64,000 bases of DNA from the NCBI GenBank assembly GCA_910574205.1, contig CAJSYJ010000004.1, forward strand, positions 124,001 through 188,000, read 5' to 3'. Origin of the DNA: Bacteroidales bacterium (GTDB taxonomy: Bacteria > Bacteroidota > Bacteroidia > Bacteroidales > Rikenellaceae). Both the position numbers and the translations under genes were made by a program. The notes under the pieces are model-generated. The model did not search any database, had not been told where the DNA came from, and saw only the letters and a list, made by a program, of their open reading frames with translations. Of this stretch, positions 27,484 to 33,610 are shown piece by piece. How positions within the stretch are numbered: position 1 is the stretch's first letter; every line of letters begins with the position of its first letter.

Positions 27484-28512
27484 ATGGTTAAGAAAATCGT
27501 ATTTTTCAATCACAAGGGTGGTGTAAGCAAAACCACATCGACCTTTAATATTGGATGGAAACTTGCCGAAATCGGTCATAAAGTTTTGCTCGTTGATGCA
27601 GACCCTCAATGTAATCTTACTTCTGTATTTTTAGGAGGGAAATTCGATGAATATTATGATGATTCGGCAACATGTAGAAACAACATAATGGATGGTGTGC
27701 GTCCTGCTTTTGCCGGTACGCCAGATCCGATTAGGGCTATAGATTGCCCCAATCATGGACTAAACCAGAATCTATACCTTCTTCCCGGACATATGAACTT
27801 ATCGGAATATGATCCGCAATTAACATTTGCAATTAATGCACCTGTAACCTTAACTGCCATGCAAAATTTGCCGGGTTCATTTAATCAATTAATCGTAAAC
27901 ATTGCAGAAAAATATGATATTGAATATGTTCTTATAGATTTGAACCCAGGATTAAGCACCTTAAACCAAATTTTATTTGTTTCAAGTGATGCCTTTATTA
28001 TTCCAGCTAATCCTGATATATTTTGTGTAATGGCCATAAAGAGTTTGTCTCGCATCTTGCCGCAATGGATAAACTGGAAAAATGCCAACATCTATAATTT
28101 TGCACACGCTACTTATCCGATGCCCCAAGGCACTCCCATTTTTATTGGTGAAATAATTCAACGATTTAATATCCGAAGAGGAGTTGCAGCCGCTATTTAT
28201 AGGCCGTTAATTGATACCATTAAATTAACTATTAGAGATTTTCTCATTCCGGCTCTTTCTCAAGTCTCGATGACTTTCCCTGTAGAAAAGTACCAAGATG
28301 CTCATATTTCTGATGATTTCTGTTTAGCAGAAATTAAAGATTTTGCAACATTAGGTCAGAAATATCAAGAAACAGGGATCCCTGTTTTCGCAATTCCCGA
28401 CGACAAATTAGGTGCGACTGGCATTGTTAGAGGCCAATTAATTGAAGGTAGAAGAACTTTTAATGAACAGTTTACTGCAATGGCAAATAATATTACATCT
28501 CTTCTGAATTAG
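27484..28512 (+). CDS. ParA-family ATPase linked to a defence gene
   Basis: A 342-residue P-loop ATPase with the deviant Walker A KGGVSKTT at residues 11-18, a Walker A' region LLVDADPQCNL (about 35-45) and Walker B VLIDLNPGLS. This is the ParA/MinD/Soj fold. No ParB, CopG or centromere repeat is visible next to it, so ordinary partitioning is doubtful. It begins 17 bp after the restriction gene and its stop is 1 bp before the next ATG, so it is co-transcribed with the HEPN gene. Base composition is markedly AT-rich compared with the restriction gene and the host. Confidence 0.85.
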   Translation: MVKKIVFFNHKGGVSKTTSTFNIGWKLAEIGHKVLLVDADPQCNLTSVFLGGKFDEYYDDSATCRNNIMDGVRPAFAGTPDPIRAIDCPNHGLNQNLYLLPGHMNLSEYDPQLTFAINAPVTLTAMQNLPGSFNQLIVNIAEKYDIEYVLIDLNPGLSTLNQILFVSSDAFIIPANPDIFCVMAIKSLSRILPQWINWKNANIYNFAHATYPMPQGTPIFIGEIIQRFNIRRGVAAAIYRPLIDTIKLTIRDFLIPALSQVSMTFPVEKYQDAHISDDFCLAEIKDFATLGQKYQETGIPVFAIPDDKLGATGIVRGQLIEGRRTFNEQFTAMANNITSLLN

Positions 28513-28513
28513 C

Positions 28514-29065
28514 ATGAAAGATACGATTAAGACTTTCAATGTATGTATCTGTGATATGCAGAAAACGCGAGGGTTTTATGTTTTTTTAAGAGATCATTAT
28601 AAAATAGCACCTGCCGAATTAACCGATTTATTACGTTCTGAATTGGTAAATCTGGTAAGCGCTATGGATCGTTTTATTCATGAATTTGTTCGTATTGGAA
28701 TTATTAATTCATATACAAGTCAATTGCCTCAAACTGATAAATGTAAGTCAATTCCTATAAAGTTGTCAACTCTGAATAAAGTAATAGAGTGTCAATCAAG
28801 GAAGAATCCGCCGACATGCAATGAAGAAACAGCAGAATATTGGATAAATAATGAAATCAAGATTATTTTGAGATCAATGTCTTTTCAAAAAATAGACAAA
28901 ATTAAAGACGCATTAAGTTATATCTGGAATCTGGATCATAAGATTCCTGCTATAATGGATAAAATGCACTATCCATTTCCCGAAGCTTCTTCTAATGCAA
29001 ATCAAAAATTTCTTGAGAAAAAAAATAGACCTTATAGTTACTCGAAGAAATCAAATAGTTCATGA
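28514..29065 (+). CDS. HEPN-type protein, N-terminal part (frameshifted)
   Basis: The frame encodes 183 residues, MKDTIKTFNVCICDMQKTRG..., mostly helical (AELTDLLRSELVNLVSAMDRFIHEFVRIG, quoted as residues about 35-63 only in part). It resembles the N-terminal three quarters of RiboL-PSP-HEPN-like proteins. After Lys in FLEKK the frame passes through A8 (29018-29025) and runs into a non-homologous tail ending SYSKKSNSS. Removing one A would restore a protein of about 229 residues containing the HEPN R-x4-H motif now in the other frame. It is 1 bp downstream of the ParA gene and AT-rich. Confidence 0.65.
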   Translation: MKDTIKTFNVCICDMQKTRGFYVFLRDHYKIAPAELTDLLRSELVNLVSAMDRFIHEFVRIGIINSYTSQLPQTDKCKSIPIKLSTLNKVIECQSRKNPPTCNEETAEYWINNEIKIILRSMSFQKIDKIKDALSYIWNLDHKIPAIMDKMHYPFPEASSNANQKFLEKKNRPYSYSKKSNSS

Positions 29066-29204
29066 GGCTGACTATGATATTTCCGTCAACTCCAAGCAAA
29101 CAATAGATGTTAATTGGTTAGATGATACTATCTTATTTGTAAAAGAGTTTGTTTATTCAATATATGAGAATATTTCTGGTGACAGTTCCTACGAAAGATT
29201 ATAA
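29026..29204 (+). pseudogene. Out-of-frame C-terminal part of the HEPN protein with the R-x4-H motif
   Basis: In the frame displaced by one base from the upstream gene the sequence reads IDLIVTRRNQIVHEADYD and then a helical end to TAA 29202-29204. RRNQIVH is a textbook HEPN RNase motif (R-x4-H). The only start in this frame before it is an ATG at 28995 inside the upstream gene, so it is best seen as the 3' portion of one gene broken, or switched, at the A8 run. Confidence 0.65.
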
Positions 29205-29269
29205 TAGACACGAGCCCCCCCCAAAAAATAGATTTTGTTTTTATTGAATCGAACTTCGAATTAGCACTT

Positions 29270-29291
29270 GCCGTACAAATACCGTACAAAC
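29270..29291. repeat. Tandem 11-bp repeats near the right end (possible integrase arm sites)
   Basis: GCCGTACAAAT (29270-29280) is followed directly by ACCGTACAAAC (29281-29291), the counterpart of the pair at 15129-15150. A C8 run (29215-29222) lies just upstream. Confidence 0.5.
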
Positions 29292-29332
29292 CAAAAAGAG
29301 AACCGCGTTGTAGGTTGCTACAACGCGGTTCT
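29292..29332 (-). terminator. Terminator of tRNA-Cys
   Basis: A perfect 15-bp stem (29299-29313 with 29318-29332) with a 4-nt loop; on the minus strand it is followed by CTTTTTGG. It starts 4 nt past the tRNA 3' end. Confidence 0.8.
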
Positions 29333-29335
29333 TGT

Positions 29336-29348
29336 GAGGTCTGAAGCG
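29336..29348. repeat. attR: 13-bp repeat in the tRNA-Cys 3' end
   Basis: GAGGTCTGAAGCG, identical to 14997-15009; it spans the acceptor 3' strand and the start of the T-stem on the minus strand, so the tRNA stays intact after insertion. Confidence 0.8.
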
Positions 29349-29407
29349 GATTCGAACCGCTGTACAAGGTTTTGCAGACCTTTGCCTAGCCACTCGGCCA
29401 TCAGACC
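29337..29407 (-). tRNA. tRNA-Cys (GCA)
   Basis: A 71-nt cloverleaf on the minus strand: acceptor GGTCTGA/TCAGACC with discriminator T, a D-arm with GAGTGGCTAGGC, anticodon stem-loop AAGGT-CTGCAAA-ACCTT (anticodon GCA) and T-arm GCGGTTCGAATCCGC. CCA is not encoded. Its 3' end is the integration site of the mobile element. Confidence 0.95.
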
Positions 29408-29476
29408 AAAAGATACGTTGCATATCGCTTTGATGACAAAGGCTTATCGAAAGTCGACAAGCATCGTATCGGAGTG

Positions 29477-29506
29477 CAAATATAGACATATTTCCCGAAT
29501 TTGCAA
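29477..29506 (-). promoter_or_regulatory. Promoter of tRNA-Cys
   Basis: Minus strand: TTG (29504-29506) and TATATTTG (29477-29484) separated by 19 nt. The tRNA 5' end lies 70 nt downstream of the -7 box. Confidence 0.65.
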
Positions 29507-29507
29507 A

Positions 29508-29931
29508 AAATAATTCGAGATTGTTCATATTACTTCCCCCTTTTCTTCGCATCGGCCAAGCCTGCATCTGCTCAGCCATATGCTCACATCGGCCGAAACA
29601 TCCATTCGAAGTGCCCCCTCATTCGACTCGGCCAGGTCCGCACACGCTCGGCTCCGCATTCGGCAGAGAACAGCCGCTCTATATCTGCTTGCGGCATGCC
29701 GCCTTGCACCTGTGACGATCTTACCCTGCAAAACACAGCCGCCGCCCGAGCAATAATACCGACTCGACGCAACACGCATAGCGATGTAATCGGCGGCGTA
29801 TATACATTCGGCAGCGCAATGTCGCTGCACGCGTCACGCCGCAGGCGGGCATAGCAGCAATCCGGCCATAACGTCGGGAGATCACACATCGGCAGACTGC
29901 GCCCACCCCTTTATCGGCAGCCGTAAAGGGC
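29508..29931. other. Intergenic stretch between tRNA-Cys and asd
   Basis: No gene is supported in these 420 bp; the short frames lack signal peptides, recognisable domains or start signals. Confidence 0.45.
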
Positions 29932-29974
29932 AAAAAATAATCCGGACGGCCATCACATCCGACAGCCGCCCGGA
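29932..29974 (-). terminator. Terminator of the asd operon
   Basis: On the minus strand a 9-bp stem with one wobble (29966-29974 with 29941-29949) is followed by TTATTTTTTG. A second 8-bp inverted repeat (29993-30000 with 30015-30022) lies closer to the gene. Confidence 0.65.
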
Positions 29975-30073
29975 AAAACATAATCCGGAAACCGCCCGAC
30001 CTTATATAAAAGCCGTCGGGCGAGTCGGTGGAGAGCCCTGCCAAGCCAAACAGCCAGCCGGCCACCCGCCCCG

Positions 30074-31084
30074 TTATCCGATTCGCTTGCGGCTTATCAG
30101 CAGCTGCGCGATCTGCACGGCATTCAGGGCAGCGCCCTTGCGGATCTGGTCGGCCACGCACCAGAACGAGATGCCATTGGGCGATGTCAGATCTTTTCGG
30201 ATACGACCCACATATACCGGATCGCAGCCCGAGGCCATAAGCGGCATGGGGTATCTCTTCTCGGCCGGAGAGTCGACGAGCACCACACCCTCGCTCGCGG
30301 CAAAGGCGTTCCGCACCTCCTCCACCGACAGCTCGCGCTCGGTCTCCACCCACACGGCCTCCGAGTGAGCGCGCAGCACGGGCACGCGCACGCAGGTCGC
30401 CGACACCATAACATCGGAGTGCATGATCTTGCGCGTCTCGTTGAACATCTTCATCTCCTCCTTGGTGTAGTCGTTTTCCATGAAGACGTCGATATGCGGT
30501 ATAAGATTGTATGCCAACTGGTATGCGAACTTATCCACTGTCGGACGCTCGCCCCTCACGATCTGACCGTGCTGCTGCTCCAATTCGTAGATGCCGTGCG
30601 CACCGGCGCCGCTGGCCGACTGGTAGGTAGCCACATGCACGCGCCGAATATGCGACAGCCGCTCTATGGCCGCCAGTGCGACGACCATCTGTATCGTCGT
30701 GCAGTTGGGGTTGGCGATGATGCGGCGCGGTGCGTCGAAAGCGTCGTCGGGGTTGACTTCGGGCACCACCAGCGGCACATCGTCGTCCATGCGGAACGCA
30801 CTCGAATTATCGATCATGACAGCGCCATGGCGCGTGATCGTCCCGGCATATTCGCGCGAGACGCCCGCACCGGCCGAGACCAATGCAATATCCACACCGC
30901 TGAAATCCGACTCGTGCGACAACTCCTCGACCTCGATCTCGCAACCCCGAAATGTGTATTTGTGTCCGGCGCTGCGACACGACCCGAACAGCCGCAGACG
31001 GTCGATAGCCATGTCGCGGCTCTGCAATATATTCAAAAACTCCTGTCCCACGGCGCCGCTCGCGCCCACTATTGCTATTGTCAT
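30074..31084 (-). CDS. asd: Aspartate-semialdehyde dehydrogenase
   Basis: A 336-residue cytosolic NADP-dependent enzyme converting aspartyl phosphate to aspartate semialdehyde, the branch point to lysine/diaminopimelate, threonine and methionine. Visible are the Rossmann start [24 protein letters not shown], the catalytic Cys in NPNCTTIQ (about residue 128), and [11 protein letters not shown]. The length is typical. It lies 27 bp downstream of the penicillin-binding protein gene, so the diaminopimelate branch and peptidoglycan synthesis may be co-expressed. Confidence 0.96.
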   Translation of the reverse strand: MTIAIVGASGAVGQEFLNILQSRDMAIDRLRLFGSCRSAGHKYTFRGCEIEVEELSHESDFSGVDIALVSAGAGVSREYAGTITRHGAVMIDNSSAFRMDDDVPLVVPEVNPDDAFDAPRRIIANPNCTTIQMVVALAAIERLSHIRRVHVATYQSASGAGAHGIYELEQQHGQIVRGERPTVDKFAYQLAYNLIPHIDVFMENDYTKEEMKMFNETRKIMHSDVMVSATCVRVPVLRAHSEAVWVETERELSVEEVRNAFAASEGVVLVDSPAEKRYPMPLMASGCDPVYVGRIRKDLTSPNGISFWCVADQIRKGAALNAVQIAQLLISRKRIG

Positions 31085-31111
31085 AACTCTATATCTTATA
31101 AATCCAGGTCA

Positions 31112-33565
31112 TCAGAAAAACTCCTCCTCCTCGAAGTCGAACGTCGTGGTCGAGTCGGAGCCGTCGTCGGCGATATCCATAGGACAGTCGTAATCGGGCA
31201 CCTCGTCCGACGGTGTAAAGCGGTCGCTGCGGTGCACGCCCAGCGTGCCGTCGGCAAAGACCCGCGTCAGGAACTCGCCCGCCACGGGCAGCGCCATAGA
31301 GGCGCCCTCGCCGCCCGAGCGCAGATGGATGCTGTTCTCCTCGCCGCCGACCCACGTACTCATCACAAGATTGGGCAGCACGCACATGAACCACGCATCG
31401 ACGTTGTCGTTCGTCGTACCGGTCTTCGCTGCCATTTCTACATCCGAGAACCCGTATACGTAACGCATGCGTCCGGCCGTACCCATTGTCACGACCCTCT
31501 GCATCATCGTTATCATCGTGTATGCCACACGCTTGGATATGGCATCGTGCGACTTGGGCGTGAAGGTGGCCAGCACGTTGCCCTGATTGTCCTCGATTCG
31601 CGTGACGAATATCGGGTCGATCCTCACGCCCTCGTTGGCGTATGTCGAGTATGCGCCCGCCATTTCGAACGGGTTGCTCTCGTAGGAGCCCAGACACAGC
31701 GCCGGCACGGGGTCTATGTATCCGCGAATGCCCATGTTGTGTATGAACTGCGCCACGGCCTCGGGCTGCTTGGCCTGCTTCATGATCCACGCCGAATAGT
31801 TGTTGCGGCTTCGCGCCAGACCCCAGTACAAGGGATGCGAACCGACATACTCGACCTTGCCCGCCTCCTTGGGCGACCAGACGCCCGACGGCGTCTCGAT
31901 CGACACGGGGCGGTTGGGCACGATCGTGCAGGGCGTAAGTCCGAGGTGGTCTATGGCGAAGGTGTAGATGAACGGCTTGGCCGTCGAGCCCACCTGACGC
32001 CGGCCCTGCTTGGCGGCATCGTACTTGAAATACTTGTAGTCGGGACCGCCGACGTAAGCCCTCACATACCCCGAATGCGGATCGATAGCCACGAAGCCGG
32101 CACGCTGTATGGCCTTGTGGTGCACGACCGAGTCGCGCGGGGTAATGATCGTGTCGCGCACGCCGCGGAAGGTAAAGATCTTCATCGAGCGCGGCTGCGA
32201 GAATGCGGCGAGTATCTCCTTCTCGTCGATGCCCTCACGCGCCATGTTGCGCCAACGGTCGGACTGCCGCATCGCCGAGAGTATCATGCGGTCGGCCTGC
32301 TCCTTGGTCTTTCCCACGAATATGCTCTTGGTCGCACGTATCTGCGCGTCCATCTTCTTCTGCACCTCGATCATCTGCTTGGCTACGGCCTGCTCGGCAT
32401 AGCGCTGCATCTTCGAGTCGATCGTGGTATATATCTTCAAGCCGTCGCGGTATATGTCGTACTCCTCGCCGTTGGCCTTGCGGTTCTTGTGGCACCAGCC
32501 GTAGAGCGGATTGTCGTTATACTCCTTCACAGCCTCGTTGTAGTCCCAATCGTTAAGGTAGTTGCGACGCTCGGGCTCGCGTGCCGTCATGGTCTGGCGC
32601 ACCATTTCGCGGAAGTATGTCGCCGTACCCACGTTGTGCGACTCGGCCGCAGTGCGGTATCGCGTGAGATCGACCGGCAGGGCGCTCAGCGAGTCGCACA
32701 CCGCACGGCTTATCGCCCCCGCATCGGCCAGACGCGACAGAACGAGGTTGCGCCTCTGACGCGCCTTCTCGTTAGGCTCTCCGGCACGCATCGGCGCGTA
32801 TGTACCCGGCGCCTTGACCTGCCCGGCTATCAGTGCCGCCTGCTCGATCTTCAACTCCGAGGGCTCGCACCCGAAAAAGTTGTTGGCCGCCGACTTTATG
32901 CCGAAGTTGCTGTTGCTGAACTCCACCGTATTGAGATACATGGCCACGATCTCGGGCTTGGTGTAGTTGTGTTCGAGCTGCGTGGCTATGACATACTCCT
33001 GCGCCTTGGCCGTCAGCGTCGAGAGCTTGCCCGAGGGCAGGCGTCCGCTGTTACGCGTCTTGTAGAGGTTCTTTGCCAACTGCTGGGTAATGGTACTGCC
33101 GCCGCCCTGCTCCTTCTGACGCATCAGTATGGTCTTGAAGCCGGCGCGCGCCGTAGCCTTGAAGTCGATGCCCGAGTGGTCGAAGAAGCGTATATCCTCC
33201 GTAGCCACCAGCGCCGCCACGATCGGCGGCAGGGCATGGCCGTTGACGTTGAGTACGAGCGAGTCGTTCTCGGGGAAAAGCTCGTCGTAAGAGAGATGCG
33301 TGCGGTTCTCTATGAAATACGTGCCGAGCACCTCGCCGTCGGCCGAGTAGAGCTGTGTGGCAAGATTGGTCTTCGGATTCTCCAACTCCTCGAACGAAGG
33401 CATGGGACCGAACACCTCGAACTTGGCCAGCGTGAACAGCAGCACGGCCACGAATACGCCAAGCGCCGTGAGCGACCACATCGCAATGACGACATGTCGC
33501 TGCGTTATGCTCCTCAAACCCGTCGCGGCTCGTCCGGCCGAACTCTTTTTCTGTTGTTTGTCCAT
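31112..33565 (-). CDS. mrcA: Class A penicillin-binding protein 1A (glycosyltransferase/transpeptidase)
   Basis: About 817 residues that polymerise and cross-link peptidoglycan from the periplasmic side of the inner membrane. A short basic tail precedes one transmembrane helix (VVIAMWSLTALGVFVAVLLF). The GT51 domain shows EDIRFFDHSGIDF and GGGSTITQQLAKNLY. The transpeptidase domain shows S-x-x-K in STAKPF, S-x-N in SRNNYSAW and KTGTT. The start at 33565 (MDKQQKKSS) is favoured; an in-frame ATG at 33592 adds 9 residues. It lies between the upstream barrel/metalloprotease gene and asd on the same strand. Confidence 0.94.
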   Translation of the reverse strand: MDKQQKKSSAGRAATGLRSITQRHVVIAMWSLTALGVFVAVLLFTLAKFEVFGPMPSFEELENPKTNLATQLYSADGEVLGTYFIENRTHLSYDELFPENDSLVLNVNGHALPPIVAALVATEDIRFFDHSGIDFKATARAGFKTILMRQKEQGGGSTITQQLAKNLYKTRNSGRLPSGKLSTLTAKAQEYVIATQLEHNYTKPEIVAMYLNTVEFSNSNFGIKSAANNFFGCEPSELKIEQAALIAGQVKAPGTYAPMRAGEPNEKARQRRNLVLSRLADAGAISRAVCDSLSALPVDLTRYRTAAESHNVGTATYFREMVRQTMTAREPERRNYLNDWDYNEAVKEYNDNPLYGWCHKNRKANGEEYDIYRDGLKIYTTIDSKMQRYAEQAVAKQMIEVQKKMDAQIRATKSIFVGKTKEQADRMILSAMRQSDRWRNMAREGIDEKEILAAFSQPRSMKIFTFRGVRDTIITPRDSVVHHKAIQRAGFVAIDPHSGYVRAYVGGPDYKYFKYDAAKQGRRQVGSTAKPFIYTFAIDHLGLTPCTIVPNRPVSIETPSGVWSPKEAGKVEYVGSHPLYWGLARSRNNYSAWIMKQAKQPEAVAQFIHNMGIRGYIDPVPALCLGSYESNPFEMAGAYSTYANEGVRIDPIFVTRIEDNQGNVLATFTPKSHDAISKRVAYTMITMMQRVVTMGTAGRMRYVYGFSDVEMAAKTGTTNDNVDAWFMCVLPNLVMSTWVGGEENSIHLRSGGEGASMALPVAGEFLTRVFADGTLGVHRSDRFTPSDEVPDYDCPMDIADDGSDSTTTFDFEEEEFF

Positions 33566-33610
33566 AGCGGTTTTATAATTTCGTCTATTCAATAATTCTA
33601 TTCTTCACTC

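Larger units (their letters stand above)
14997..29348. mobile_element. Integrative mobilizable element in tRNA-Cys carrying a Type ISP restriction system
   Basis: Bounded by the 13-bp direct repeat GAGGTCTGAAGCG (14997-15009 and 29336-29348), which is the 3' end of tRNA-Cys. Just inside the left end is a tyrosine recombinase; paired GCCGTACAAAT-type repeats occur near both ends. The backbone is two HTH proteins, a TOPRIM primase-like protein, MobC, relaxase and a membrane-anchored coiled-coil protein, with no type IV secretion genes, so it should be mobilizable rather than self-transmissible. The cargo is an AlbA_2 ATPase, a Type ISP restriction-modification enzyme, a ParA-like ATPase and a HEPN protein. 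The right third is clearly AT-richer than the host. Confidence 0.85.

Noticed and set aside
27484..28512. ParA gene as an ordinary plasmid partition system
   Set aside because: No ParB-like or small DNA-binding partner and no iterated centromere were seen next to it; the next gene is HEPN-like.
30365..33595. A very long plus-strand frame of over 1000 codons
   Set aside because: It is antisense to asd and the penicillin-binding protein, whose motifs are unmistakable; high GC with C-ending codons keeps the antisense frame open.
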